A DNA stretch of 39,044 bases from an uncultured Lentisphaerota bacterium (GCA_903896595.1 CAITYL010000380.1:1-39044); one strand, 5' to 3'. Counted from the first letter of the stretch, positions 8,645-17,035 are shown. Program-made: numbers and translations. The notes: generated from the sequence alone by a model not told the origin.

Positions 8645-9652
8645 ATGATCTGTAACCAAGACGGTGCCGTGGCGCTTTATCCTCTCTTTTTTCAGCCGGT
8701 GCGCGTACCTGCCGATTGGGCGGGCTCTTTGTTGCCCGATTTCCGCGGTGAACCGGCCGGCGACGACACGGCGGCGGAAACGTGGGAAGTGATTGATGCC
8801 GGCCCATTGCAAAGCGTGATCGCCAATGGTCCGTTGCAGGGGCGCACGTTGGGCGAACTCACGGCGGAACGCCCTGGGGAACTGGTGGGCAGCCGGCAAC
8901 GGCGGGGCGAGCCGTTCCCGGTCTGCCTGCGTCTGCTTGATGTGGGAAGGCACCTGCCCCTGCTGGTCCATCCCGATGAGAACCTGTGCGCGGCCAGCCA
9001 AGGCGCGATGCAACCCAACGTCAAGTTTTGGTACTGTCTGGGCGCCAAGCCCGGAGCGGAACTGATGGTCGGCATCGGCGGCCGGGTCACCGGGTTGCAA
9101 TTGCAGCAGCGGCTCAACACCTATGAACTGCGCGAGCTGCTGCAAGTCTTTCCCGCCCTGGCCGGTGATTCCTACCTTATTCCCAACGGCCGCCTCCACA
9201 GTGCCGGGGCGGGAACGCTGATTTGGGAACTCGCCCAACGTCCCGCGCCACCCCTGGAAGTGAGTGCCTGGCAGACTGCCGTCGCCCCGCCGCCCGACGA
9301 ACAGGCGCTGGCTCTGCGCGCCGTGCATATCGAGGACCGCCAAGTCTCCCGCATCTGCCGCGAAACCGCCGCCACCACCCGTACCCGCAAACTGCCGCTG
9401 GTCCGTCACTGCCCGTTCTTCGTGGTGGATGAAATCCGGATTAGCGACCATTATTCCGACCGTACCGACGGCGGCAGTTTCCATCTCCTCAGTGTCGTCC
9501 GCGGCGAGATCGATCTGGTCACGGACCTCGGTGTCGAACGGTTGCGCCAAGGAGTGACCTGTTGCATTCCCGCCGTTTTTGGCGGTTACCGGTGCGCCGC
9601 CACCGGCGAGCCGGCCAGTGTTCTCCGCGTCCGCCAGCAAAGCCTCAAATAA
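8645..9652 (+). CDS. manA: mannose-6-phosphate isomerase, class I (ManA-like)
   Basis: This 335-residue zinc enzyme interconverts mannose 6-phosphate and fructose 6-phosphate. Type I features seen are LLVHPDENL (near residue 108, matching the family's VHPDD zinc site), KFWYCLGAKPGAELMVGI with a conserved Glu, and PNGRLHSAGAGTLIWEL (the PGTxHA motif with the third zinc His). The C-terminal part is a second cupin-like barrel. It is transcribed away from ftsK, with only 131 bases between the two chosen starts. It links mannose- or fructose-type sugars to glycolysis, in line with the glycan loci elsewhere in the window. The frame continues upstream to 8309 but that part overlaps ftsK and was excluded. 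Confidence 0.87.
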   Translation: MICNQDGAVALYPLFFQPVRVPADWAGSLLPDFRGEPAGDDTAAETWEVIDAGPLQSVIANGPLQGRTLGELTAERPGELVGSRQRRGEPFPVCLRLLDVGRHLPLLVHPDENLCAASQGAMQPNVKFWYCLGAKPGAELMVGIGGRVTGLQLQQRLNTYELRELLQVFPALAGDSYLIPNGRLHSAGAGTLIWELAQRPAPPLEVSAWQTAVAPPPDEQALALRAVHIEDRQVSRICRETAATTRTRKLPLVRHCPFFVVDEIRISDHYSDRTDGGSFHLLSVVRGEIDLVTDLGVERLRQGVTCCIPAVFGGYRCAATGEPASVLRVRQQSLK

Positions 9653-9802
9653 AATTAACGACGAGCAGTTGTGTTTTTCCGACACCATGTATATTACATC
9701 CGATAAAAGTCGGGTTGTCGTGCTCATCACCGTGTTTGCAGTCCGTAGAAACGTTACTTACCAAACCACCGTGCCAGATGTATTGAGAGGAACGTGTCCC
9801 CG

Positions 9803-10201
9803 ATGAAGACATCCACCTCCCGTTTCCCGTTCGTCAAACTCACCGTTGCGGTGGCGCTCATGTGCGGCGCGACCGTCTTGGCCGCCGACAACGATGCCAA
9901 TTACAAGCCCACGCGGCAACCCGTCCGTCAATTGGGCCGCGGCATTTCAAATGTCGCCACCGGCATTTTGGAAGTGCCGACCAATTGGAAATTGGTGACC
10001 AAGGACCAGGGTGAAGTGGCCGGTGCCACCTATGGCACGGTCCGCGGTGTTTGGCGGTGCCTGATCCGTGAAGTGGTCGGCGTTTTTGAAATCGTCACCT
10101 TCCCGGTTGGCTGGAGCGCCATCATTGAGCCCGAGTTCCCGTACGAGCCCATCCAGACCACGGAATGGAAAGTCAATCCGCTCCGTTTCTATGGCGATTA
10201 A
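9803..10201 (+). CDS. exosortase system-associated protein, TIGR04073 type
   Basis: This 132-residue secreted protein has an N-terminal signal peptide (about residues 1-25 ending in VLAAD). The core QLGRGISNVATGILEVPTNW, followed by GTVRGVWRCLIREVVGVFE, matches my recollection of the TIGR04073 family, which co-occurs with PEP-CTERM/exosortase systems in Verrucomicrobia and Lentisphaerae; its function is unknown. An AGAGGA ribosome binding site lies 11 bases before the ATG; an upstream GTG at 9794 is too close to it. The gene ends before a strong terminator and so is probably monocistronic. Its presence fits the PEP-CTERM proteins at 20681 and 35107. Confidence 0.8.
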   Translation: MKTSTSRFPFVKLTVAVALMCGATVLAADNDANYKPTRQPVRQLGRGISNVATGILEVPTNWKLVTKDQGEVAGATYGTVRGVWRCLIREVVGVFEIVTFPVGWSAIIEPEFPYEPIQTTEWKVNPLRFYGD

Positions 10202-10232
10202 GTCGCCTTAAGCGTTCTCTCTCCACACAAAC

Positions 10233-10266
10233 CGGCTTCCTCCCACCACTGGGGGGAAGCCGTTTT
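10233..10266 (+). terminator. Rho-independent terminator
   Basis: A 12-base-pair stem, CGGCTTCCTCCC with GGGGGGAAGCCG (one G-T pair), encloses a 6-base loop ACCACT and is followed by TTTT. It lies 32 bases after the stop of the TIGR04073-type gene. Confidence 0.9.
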
Positions 10267-10284
10267 GCTGGGACCGATCAACCT

Positions 10285-10418
10285 AACATACCGCGTTAGG
10301 GTGAACAATAATTTAACCGCAGATTGCCGAATGTTGAACCGCAGAATCTTGAAGTCGTTGCTGTCCTTCAGCGGATTTCCTTCGTTATTCGGACCTCAAC
10401 ATTCGGCAATCCGCGGTT
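10285..10418. repeat. inverted repeat related to 15872-16020
   Basis: Two 23-base arms (10315-10337 and 10396-10418) built on ATTGCCGAATGTTGA pair with one mismatch. Upstream, ATACCGCGTTAGGGTGAA (10288-10305) recurs in reverse complement at about 15986-16003. TGCCGAATGTTGAACCGCAG recurs, with one change, in reverse complement near 16016-16035. It is therefore a dispersed structured element. It fills the gap between the terminator and the AraC gene end. Confidence 0.75.
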
Positions 10419-10457
10419 CGTCTTATCCTATATGGCATGTCGCCCGTGTGCGGTGCC

Positions 10458-11372
10458 TCACACCGGCACGCGCCGACGCCAAACGCGTGGGGTAATCCCC
10501 TCATGCCGCCGGAATTGACGGATGAAATAGCCGGGCTCACGATACCCGCAGGCCCAGGCCACCTCTGACACATTTAGGCCGGTGGCGGTCAGCAGCTGCT
10601 TGGCGTGGCTGAGACGCTGACGGTTGATGTATTCCGCCAGGCAGACACCGCTCTCCCGGCGAAATTGGGTGGACAGGTAATCGGCGGAACACCCCAAGGC
10701 CACCGCCAGACGTTGGACGCTGAGAGCGGCATCCCCGAGTTGGGCGCGAACCAGGGCCCGGCAATGGTCAGTCCGCCCGGGACGCACCGTTCCGCTTCCC
10801 GCCGCGGTCTCGTCATCCAGTCGCACCCAAATCATGGCCAACACACCCAACAGGACGGCGCGGACCGCTTCCGCCGCATCCGTGCCGGTGGCCAGATGCA
10901 AGCGCACCACCTCGTCCAGTAGCGGCGCCACTGCCGGGGCTTCTTCCGGCCAGGGAATCGCCAACGACCCCGCATGCAACCGGGGACGATGGTGATCATC
11001 GCTGTGGGCCAAATGCAGAGAGAGATGGCCGGGCGCGATCATCAGCACGGCATTGACAAAGGCCTGCCCAAGCGCCGGCAACGCCTGCTCGTCATGCCCG
11101 ACCGCCCGGGGCATCAGGCACATTTCACCCGCGCCCAGGGTAAAGGTGTCGCCCGGGCAGCGGAACAACGTCTGCCCCCCGATCTGCATGAACAACTCAG
11201 GGAGCAAATGCATGTGCATGCCACGGCGGAGCCGGCCGGCCCCGTCGGCCGGCGGCAACCGCAACACCGCCGTCCGGTTGCGCAACCGCTCCATCCAAGC
11301 GCCGAGCAAGCGGCGGCAGACGATCCGAACGTCCGGCCGCGGCTGCACGGCCAGCTGATAGAGGATATCCAT
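10458..11372 (-). CDS. AraC-family transcriptional regulator
   Basis: This 304-residue regulator has an N-terminal cupin-like ligand-binding region (residues about 50-120, with MHMHLLPELFMQIGG). The C-terminal AraC DNA-binding domain contains two helix-turn-helices: LSVQRLAVALGCSADYLSTQ, and LNVSEVAWACGYREPGYFIR followed by QFRRHEGITPRVWRRR. The second part is the family signature. An AGGA ribosome binding site lies 7 bases upstream of the ATG. It is divergent from the ThuA-like gene at 11558 with about 185 bases between, so it may control that gene and the downstream oxidoreductase. Confidence 0.93.
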   Translation of the reverse strand: MDILYQLAVQPRPDVRIVCRRLLGAWMERLRNRTAVLRLPPADGAGRLRRGMHMHLLPELFMQIGGQTLFRCPGDTFTLGAGEMCLMPRAVGHDEQALPALGQAFVNAVLMIAPGHLSLHLAHSDDHHRPRLHAGSLAIPWPEEAPAVAPLLDEVVRLHLATGTDAAEAVRAVLLGVLAMIWVRLDDETAAGSGTVRPGRTDHCRALVRAQLGDAALSVQRLAVALGCSADYLSTQFRRESGVCLAEYINRQRLSHAKQLLTATGLNVSEVAWACGYREPGYFIRQFRRHEGITPRVWRRRVPV

Positions 11373-11557
11373 GTTTTGTCCTATTTTTTACGGAAAGATA
11401 CAACCTCAGCCAGTTGTCGCAAGCTTTCCTATGAAACACATTACGTTCGTTGCAATCAAAGTTTTGTTCTAATTGCTCCCGCCCTAACGGGTGCTGAAAC
11501 CCGAAACCCGAACACCCCACCGGCAAGCGGTAGGGTGGCAAACAAGGAATCCCTCTC

Positions 11558-12301
11558 ATGGCCCAGCCAACGATTCGCGTGACGGTTTGGAACGAATTCC
11601 GTCACGAAAAAATCCACCCCAAAGTCCAAGCGGTTTATCCGAACGGCATTCACGCCGTCATCGCCCAGGCCCTGGCCGCCCAGCCCGACCTGAGCGTCCG
11701 CTGCGCGACCCTTGACGAACCGGAACACGGCCTGACCGAAGCCGTCCTCGGCGCCACCGACGTCCTGCTCTGGTGGGGACACATGGCCCACAGCGAGGTG
11801 GCGGACGAGGTGGTCACCCGGGTGCAGCAGCAGGTGCTCGCCGGCATGGGCCTGATCGTCCTGCATTCCGGACACCATTCCAAGATCTTCCGCCGCCTCA
11901 TGGGCACCGGTTGCGACCTCAAATGGCGCGAAGCCGGCGAACGGGAACGGTTGTGGAACGTCTGTCCGGCCCATCCGATCACCCAGGGTATCGGCGACTA
12001 TTTCGAGCTGCCCCACACCGAGATGTACGGCGAACCGTTCACCATTCCCACCCCCGACGAGCAGATTTTCATCTCCTGGTTCGAAGGCGGCGAGGTGTTC
12101 CGCTCCGGCTGCACCTGGCGGCGCGGCAACGGCAACGTCTTCTATTTCCGGCCGGGCCACGAAACCTACCCGATCTATCAGGACGCCAATGTCCAAAAGG
12201 TTCTGGTCAACGCCGTGCGCTGGGCCCGGCCCCTGCTCCGCCAACCGTCCACCTGTCCCCAAAGCGAACCGCTCGAAACGATTCGATCCACCCCGGCGTA
12301 A
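11558..12301 (+). CDS. ThuA-like domain protein
   Basis: This 247-residue protein matches the ThuA family (class I glutamine amidotransferase-like fold linked to trehalose and other disaccharide use). Visible features are the start [24 protein letters not shown] near residue 68, [14 protein letters not shown] near 103, and the terminal [17 protein letters not shown], all typical of the family. An AAGGA ribosome binding site sits 9 bases before the ATG. It has no signal peptide. With the Gfo/Idh/MocA oxidoreductase about 300 bases downstream it forms a pair often seen in disaccharide oxidation pathways of the 3-keto-sugar type. The exact reaction is not readable. Confidence 0.88.
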   Translation: MAQPTIRVTVWNEFRHEKIHPKVQAVYPNGIHAVIAQALAAQPDLSVRCATLDEPEHGLTEAVLGATDVLLWWGHMAHSEVADEVVTRVQQQVLAGMGLIVLHSGHHSKIFRRLMGTGCDLKWREAGERERLWNVCPAHPITQGIGDYFELPHTEMYGEPFTIPTPDEQIFISWFEGGEVFRSGCTWRRGNGNVFYFRPGHETYPIYQDANVQKVLVNAVRWARPLLRQPSTCPQSEPLETIRSTPA

Positions 12302-12326
12302 CCACGACCGCCGCCATGAGGCAATC

Positions 12327-12391
12327 GGGGCGGCCGTCGGACCGGTCAGACAGGTCGGACGCGTCAGACCCGTCCGAGCACCGGCCGCCCC
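12327..12391. repeat. word-repeat hairpin (GTCGGAC class)
   Basis: GGGGCGGCCG and CGGCCGCCCC close a stem. The interior is built from near-tandem words GTCGGACCG, GTCAGACAG, GTCGGACGC, GTCAGACCC. Related TCCGAC words occur at 21302-21370 and 34152-34182. With the element at 12438-12521 it occupies the 304-base gap between the ThuA-like gene and the oxidoreductase. Confidence 0.8.
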
Positions 12392-12437
12392 CCGGATAAT
12401 TCCAATTAAATTAAAGTTCAACTTGATTCTTTATTTT

Positions 12438-12521
12438 ACCACAAAGAACGCAAAGAACACAAAAGATAAATTGCTAATTTTTAATTGTTTTATCTTTGCG
12501 ATCTCTGCGATCTTTGCGGTT
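12438..12521. repeat. word-repeat hairpin (CAAAGAACG class)
   Basis: The left arm (12438-12470) consists of words ACCACAAAG, AACGCAAAG, AACACAAAAG and ends GATAAA. The right arm (12489-12521) starts TTTATC and continues with TTTGCGATC, TCTGCGATC, TTTGCGGTT, so the arms pair across an AT-rich loop. Related words are at 25783-25884 and 31476-31620. Confidence 0.8.
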
Positions 12522-12605
12522 AATTTTGGAATCAACTTGAAGTGTGATTGGAATAAGCAACTTTATTGAAACGCTGAAACCCACCTTCACGAAAGTACCC
12601 GCATT

Positions 12606-13646
12606 ATGAAAAAACTGCGTATTGGCGTCATCGGCCTGGGCATGGGACGCTGGCATGTGGAGGGCTATCTCGGCCATCCCCAGGCAACCGTGGCGGCCAT
12701 TGCCGACACCAGTGCCGAACGACTCCAGGAAATCGGCGACAAACACAGCATCGCCGGCCGCTACACCGATGCACAGGAGATGCTGGCCAAGGAAAAACTG
12801 GACGTGGTCAGCATCGCCACACCCAACAAATTTCACTGCCCCCTCGCCCTCGCCGCCTTCAAGGCCGGTTGCCATGTGCTGTGTGAAAAACCGATGGCCA
12901 TGAATGCCGCGGAAGGACGCAAGATGCTCGCCGCGGCGAAGAAGGCCAAGCGCCGGCTGATGATCAATTTCTCCTACCGCTTCAACCAGAAATCGCAGGA
13001 ACTGAAAAAACAGGTGGACAGCGGCGTGCTCGGCGACATCTATTTCGCGCGCACCATCTGGCACCGCCGCCGCGGCATGCCGGGGTTCGGCGGCTGGTTC
13101 GGCCAAAAAGCCCTGGCCGGCGGCGGACCGCTGATCGACCTGGGAGTGCACCGGCTCGACTTCGCCCTCTGGCTCATGGGCTATCCGAAACCAACCTGGG
13201 TTCTGGGCAGCACGTACAATAAGATCGCCAACGCCATCGCCAAACGCGAAGGCAAGGCGTTCGATGTCGAAGACCTGGCCGTCGGCCTGGTCAAGTTCGC
13301 CAACGGCGCCACGCTGGAGATCGAGGCCTCCTGGGCCGCCAATCTCCGCGAACGCGAACTCATGCAGACTCAGTTGCTGGGCGATCAGGGCGGCATGCTC
13401 CAGTTCAATCTCAATGAAGGCTATGAGTTCGAGGCCGAGATCTACCGGGAAATCGCGGGCTGCCAGGTGGACAGCAAGATCCGCTGGTCCAATACCCCCG
13501 CCCCCTCCTCCTATTACCACTTCGCGGACAGCATCATCCATAACCGGCCGCATATCGCCACCGGCGAGGAAGGCCTGGTGGTCATGGAACTCCTCGACGC
13601 CCTCTACGCCAGCGCCGCCTCCGGCGCCCCGGTAAAAATCGGCTAA
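12606..13646 (+). CDS. Gfo/Idh/MocA-family NAD(P)-dependent oxidoreductase
   Basis: This 346-residue dehydrogenase has an N-terminal Rossmann fold with the nucleotide loop GVIGLGMGRWH at residues 6-16. The family EKPMAMNAAEGRKM motif with its catalytic-region Lys follows near residue 95. The C-terminal substrate domain includes GGGPLIDLGVHRLDFALWLM near residue 173, where the His is the usual active-site residue. Enzymes of this family oxidise or reduce sugars, inositols or sugar derivatives in the cytoplasm. With the ThuA-like gene upstream and AraC beyond it, a sugar-oxidation role is inferred. The ribosome binding site is weak (GAAAG). Confidence 0.92.
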   Translation: MKKLRIGVIGLGMGRWHVEGYLGHPQATVAAIADTSAERLQEIGDKHSIAGRYTDAQEMLAKEKLDVVSIATPNKFHCPLALAAFKAGCHVLCEKPMAMNAAEGRKMLAAAKKAKRRLMINFSYRFNQKSQELKKQVDSGVLGDIYFARTIWHRRRGMPGFGGWFGQKALAGGGPLIDLGVHRLDFALWLMGYPKPTWVLGSTYNKIANAIAKREGKAFDVEDLAVGLVKFANGATLEIEASWAANLRERELMQTQLLGDQGGMLQFNLNEGYEFEAEIYREIAGCQVDSKIRWSNTPAPSSYYHFADSIIHNRPHIATGEEGLVVMELLDALYASAASGAPVKIG

Positions 13647-13650
13647 GATT

Positions 13651-13874
13651 CATGATGTGGGGGCGCCGCCCCCAGGCCCCTGCCAAAGGGACCTGTCCCT
13701 TTGGAATCCCCGAGACATTCCGTTTCAAGAGGGCCGATACTGGGTGCCGCATGCCGCGGCCCCGTTAACGTTGCGGCCTACAGCGGCCCCCAGTATCGGC
13801 CCTCTTGAAACCAGGATATCGGGATTCTCAAGGGACGGAGTTCCTTGAGCGGGGCCTGGGGCAGAGCCCCACAT
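13651..13874. repeat. R1 five-hairpin repeat, copy C
   Basis: Same orientation and hairpin order as copy B. The central stem is a perfect 22-base pairing (13723-13744 with 13789-13810) whose sequence differs from copies A and B at several positions, with matching changes on the other arm. It starts 4 bases after the oxidoreductase stop codon. Confidence 0.93.
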
Positions 13875-13907
13875 CATGGGGCGAAACAATGGTTATACTA
13901 TGAAGCC

Positions 13908-14825
13908 ATGAACACTGCATATACTGGGATGGTTTTTGACATTCAGAAGTTTGCCATCCACGACGGGCCCGGCATTCGGACCACGGTTTTTCTCAAGGGT
14001 TGTCCGCTGCGCTGCCGCTGGTGCCACAATCCGGAATCCGTTGCCGTCACCCCGGAGATCTCGTACAACGCGTCGCGCTGCATCCACTGCGGCGCCTGCG
14101 TCAAGGCCTGTCCCCAGGGCGGCCACACCATGGATGCCGCCGGCCGGCACCATTTCAACCGGGAAAGCTGCACCGCCTGCGGCCGGTGCGCGGAGGCCTG
14201 CTGCGCCAAGGCGCTGGAAAGCATCGGCCGCCGCATGACCGTCGCGGAGGTGATTGCCGAAGTCGCCAAGGACCGGCCGTTCTACGAAACCTCCGGTGGC
14301 GGCATGACCGTTTCCGGCGGCGAACCGATGGCCCAGTTTGAATTCACCCTCGCCCTGCTGACCGAAGCCAAACGCTGCGGCCTTCACACCTGCATGGAAA
14401 CCTCCGGGTTCGCCCCGTTTGCGCGCTATACCCAGGTCATGCCGGTCACCGACCTCTTTCTCTATGACTACAAGGAAACCGACCCGGCCAGGCATTTGGA
14501 ATACACCGGCGCGCCCCGGGACGTCATCCTGGACAACCTGGCCAAACTCGACGCCGCCGGCGCGAACATCGTCCTGCGCTGCCCGATCATCCCCGGTTTT
14601 AATGCCCGCGAAGACCATCTCATCGGCATCGCGGAAACCGCCAACCGCCTACATCACGTGCAGGAAATCAACCTGATGCCCTACCATCCGCTGGGCACCT
14701 CCAAGAACGAACGCCTGGGCCGCGCCGCCGCCACCGAAACCCCGACCTTCCCCGAACAAAAAGACACCGACGCCTGGCTCGCCACCGTCGCCGCCCATAC
14801 CACCATCCCCGTCAAGCGCGGGTAA
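13908..14825 (+). CDS. glycyl-radical enzyme activating protein (radical SAM)
   Basis: This 305-residue enzyme uses S-adenosylmethionine and a 4Fe-4S cluster to place the glycyl radical on a partner enzyme. The radical SAM cluster motif is CPLRCRWC at residues 32-39 (C-x3-C-x2-C), preceded by the typical FAIHDGPGIRTTVFLKG. Two ferredoxin-like clusters follow, CIHCGACVKACPQGG and CTACGRCAEACCAKALE, marking the long type that activates enzymes other than simple pyruvate formate-lyase. SGGEP and LMPYHPLG are also seen. No glycyl-radical enzyme lies in the window, so the partner is elsewhere. Directly repeated R1 copies C and D bracket the gene. The frame upstream to 13845 is inside the repeat and was excluded. 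Confidence 0.93.
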   Translation: MNTAYTGMVFDIQKFAIHDGPGIRTTVFLKGCPLRCRWCHNPESVAVTPEISYNASRCIHCGACVKACPQGGHTMDAAGRHHFNRESCTACGRCAEACCAKALESIGRRMTVAEVIAEVAKDRPFYETSGGGMTVSGGEPMAQFEFTLALLTEAKRCGLHTCMETSGFAPFARYTQVMPVTDLFLYDYKETDPARHLEYTGAPRDVILDNLAKLDAAGANIVLRCPIIPGFNAREDHLIGIAETANRLHHVQEINLMPYHPLGTSKNERLGRAAATETPTFPEQKDTDAWLATVAAHTTIPVKRG

Positions 14826-14829
14826 TGTC

Positions 14830-15055
14830 CATGATGTGGGGGCTGCCGCCCCCAGCCCCCTGCCAAAGGGACCAGTCCCTTTGGAATCCCCGAGACATTC
14901 CGTTTCAAGAGGGCCGATACTGGGGGCCGCCATAGGCTGCAACGTTGACGGGGTCGCGGCATGCGGCACCCAGCATCGGCCCTCTTGAAACTAGGATATC
15001 GGGATTCTCAAGGGACGGAGTTCCTTGAGCGGGGCCTGGGGCAGAGCCCCACATC
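14830..15055. repeat. R1 five-hairpin repeat, copy D
   Basis: Direct-orientation partner of copy C. The central stem is 14903-14924 with 14969-14990 and has one mismatch. Its arm sequence is of the C type, not the A/B type. It starts 4 bases after the activase stop and ends 9 bases before the convergent ABC ATPase stop. Confidence 0.93.
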
Positions 15056-15064
15056 ACAGGTCCG

Positions 15065-15793
15065 TCACGGACCCGTTGTCACCAGACCGTTGGTCATGTG
15101 GAGGATGTGGTCGGCGCGTTGGGCCAGGGTATGGTCGTGGGTGACCATGACAATAGTCTTGCCCTCGTCCTTGTGCAGTTGTTCCAGCAGGCCGATGATG
15201 CCCGCCGCGGCGGCGGCGTCCAGGTTCCCGGTCGGCTCGTCCGCCAGCAGAATGCGCGGACCATTGATCAGCGCCCGGGCCAGGGCCACCCGCTGCTGTT
15301 CGCCGCCAGAGAGTTCCAACGGCCGGTGGCGCAACCGCGTTTCCAGGCCGAACCGGACCAGCAAGGCACGCGCCCGGTCAACCAAGCCTGAGGCATCCAC
15401 CCCGCCCTGCATGCCCGGTAGCATGACGTTCTCCAGCGCATCCAGTTCCGGGAATAAATGATAACTTTGGAAGACAAAGCCGATGTCGTGCCGACGCAGC
15501 GTGGCCTTGGCCCCGGCTTTCATGGAACCATACGCCCGGCCCAGACAGCTGATCTCGCCGTGATCGGGCTCGTCCAAAGCGCCCAACAGGTGCAGCAGCG
15601 TGGACTTGCCGCAACCGGAGGCGCCCACCAGCGCCACCCACTCCCCGGCGCGCACCGTCAGATCGACCCCGCGCAACACCTCCACGATGGTGTGCCGGTC
15701 CAGCTTGTACTGCTTGCAAACGCCGCGGGCGTGGAACGCCGGCGGCGCCGCGGTGGCCACTGCCGGTACGGTATTGGGTTGGGACTTGGACAT
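15065..15793 (-). CDS. ABC transporter ATP-binding protein, LolD/MacB type
   Basis: This 242-residue ATPase has Walker A GASGCGKST (about residue 57), Q-loop VFQSYHLFPELDALENVMLP (the LFPELTxxENVxLP pattern of LolD/MacB/FtsE-type ATPases), signature LSGGEQQRVALARAL, Walker B ILLADEPTGNLD and switch VTHD. It would power lipoprotein release or macrolide/peptide extrusion with a membrane partner. No permease gene is adjacent: the downstream neighbour is repeat D, and upstream is a 500-base region of hairpins. It has an extra Ala/Pro-rich N-terminal stretch of about 20 residues. The start has a weak AAGGGCG site. Confidence 0.92.
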   Translation of the reverse strand: MSKSQPNTVPAVATAAPPAFHARGVCKQYKLDRHTIVEVLRGVDLTVRAGEWVALVGASGCGKSTLLHLLGALDEPDHGEISCLGRAYGSMKAGAKATLRRHDIGFVFQSYHLFPELDALENVMLPGMQGGVDASGLVDRARALLVRFGLETRLRHRPLELSGGEQQRVALARALINGPRILLADEPTGNLDAAAAAGIIGLLEQLHKDEGKTIVMVTHDHTLAQRADHILHMTNGLVTTGP

Positions 15794-15871
15794 GGCAACC
15801 AGCGCCCTTGGAAAAAATTAGGCTGTAGACTGTAGGCTATTAGGCGGTAGAAAAACCGCATGGCACATGCA

Positions 15872-16004
15872 TTATACTGCGTTAGGCTGAAAACGAACAT
15901 TCAACATCGAACATTCAACGTCCAACGTCGAATCATCCACGTTGGATGTTGAACGTTGAATGTTCGATGTTCAAAAATTAAGGTTTCACCCTAACGCGGT
16001 ATAA
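15872..16004. repeat. nested word-repeat hairpin (GAACATTCAAC class)
   Basis: Outer arms 15872-15892 and 15984-16004 (TTATACTGCGTTAGG with CCTAACGCGGTATAA) enclose inner arms 15895-15928 and 15939-15972. The inner arms are built from near-tandem words such as GAACATTCAAC, ATCGAACATTC and their complements. Directly upstream of the ABC gene (about 15805-15850) there is a second small word run, GGCTGTAGACTGTAGGC. These fill most of the 500-base gap 15794-16295; the remainder (16036-16170) shows nothing I can name. Confidence 0.82.
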
Positions 16005-16173
16005 CTTCGCTGTTCTGCGGTTCAAGATTCGGCAACCTACGGCTTGATCAGCGTTTTCACCGGCCCATACCCTAGCCCGCTTCCGCCCGGAACCAAGCGC
16101 GAAGCACCGGTGGATTGGGCCGGGCCGCTGTTTTTTGAAAAGCCCTGGCGGCCGTCTACGTTTCCTCAGAGCT

Positions 16174-16269
16174 GTCGATAGCCATCGATGACCGCCGACC
16201 ACCCTCGATGTCCATCGATTCTTTCGACGGATATCGACGGTCCTCGACGGTAGTCGACGGTTATCGATT
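16174..16269. repeat. W1 TCGAYGG word-repeat hairpin, left of four-helix-bundle gene
   Basis: The left arm carries words CCATCGATGACC and CACCCTCGATG. The loop is TTCTT. The right arm carries TCGACGGATA, TCGACGGTCC, TCGACGGTAG and TCGACGGTTA. The stretch 16177-16267 matches 17038-17128 at 86 of 91 positions by eye. The first 25 bases of the arm recur exactly at 35055-35079. Confidence 0.92.
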
Positions 16270-16295
16270 CATCAAGCAACGAAAGGCGCCCCCCC

Positions 16296-17027
16296 ATGAA
16301 CTTCGACAAATCCGGTGGTTATCGGTGGCTGGACTCCTTCGTTATGGCCAGCATTGTCCAGCTCGCCACGCTGCGGTTCTGTGAAAAGTTCCTGAACCTC
16401 CGTAACGACCCCTGTGGCCGCCAATACGACCAAATGACCCAGGCCGCCCGCTCAGGGAAAGAAAATATCGTTGAAGGTTCCGAGCGCACGTCCACCTCCA
16501 AGGAAACTGAAATGAGGCTCACGGATGTCGCAAAGGCAAGCCTGTGTGAACTGCGCGGCGACTATGAAACATGGCTCCTGCGGCATGGGCAGTTGCCGTG
16601 GCGGAAAGACTCCCCGGAAGCCAAAGCGGTCTTTGACCTGCGTTTCGACCGGCCGGAATACTCAAGCGATGTGGCGCACGATTCCTGCGCACATATCTTG
16701 GCCCAGCAAAAGAAGTTTTCCCGGTGGCTGGACTCCGACGACGATGCGACGGTCGCCAACGCCCTGCTGATTCTCATTAGCCGGACGATCAACATGCTCG
16801 CCCACCAGATCCAGGCGCAGGGTAACCGCTTCGAGAAAGCCGGTGGTTTTCGCGAGCAACTGACCGTCGCCCGAACCGCCGAACGCGCCAGACAGGAAAA
16901 CGCCCCACTCTGTCCGGACTGCGGCAGACCGATGCACAAGCGTAAAGCCAAGACCGGCCAAAACGCCGGGCAGGAGTTCTGGGGTTGCACCGGCTATCCC
17001 GAATGCAAAGGCGTGCGGAAGGTGTAA
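16296..17027 (+). CDS. four-helix-bundle 'suffix'-domain protein with zinc ribbon
   Basis: This 243-residue protein begins like the S23/four-helix-bundle family found in 23S rRNA intervening sequences (GGYRWLDSFVMASIVQLA then FCEKFLNLRNDPCGRQ, AARSGKENIVEGSERT). The middle NALLILISRTINMLAHQIQA plus FEKAGGFREQLTVAR matches what I recall as the 'four helix bundle suffix' domain. It ends in a topoisomerase-like zinc ribbon, CPDCGRPM...WGCTGYPECKG, with four cysteines (residues about 206-240). The zinc ribbon and basic charge suggest nucleic-acid binding; the molecular function is unknown. Its immediate flanks are nearly identical word-repeat hairpins, which may be its target or part of a mobile unit. 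No clear ribosome binding site is seen (a C-run precedes the ATG). Confidence 0.87.
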   Translation: MNFDKSGGYRWLDSFVMASIVQLATLRFCEKFLNLRNDPCGRQYDQMTQAARSGKENIVEGSERTSTSKETEMRLTDVAKASLCELRGDYETWLLRHGQLPWRKDSPEAKAVFDLRFDRPEYSSDVAHDSCAHILAQQKKFSRWLDSDDDATVANALLILISRTINMLAHQIQAQGNRFEKAGGFREQLTVARTAERARQENAPLCPDCGRPMHKRKAKTGQNAGQEFWGCTGYPECKGVRKV

Positions 17028-17035
17028 AGAAAGCG

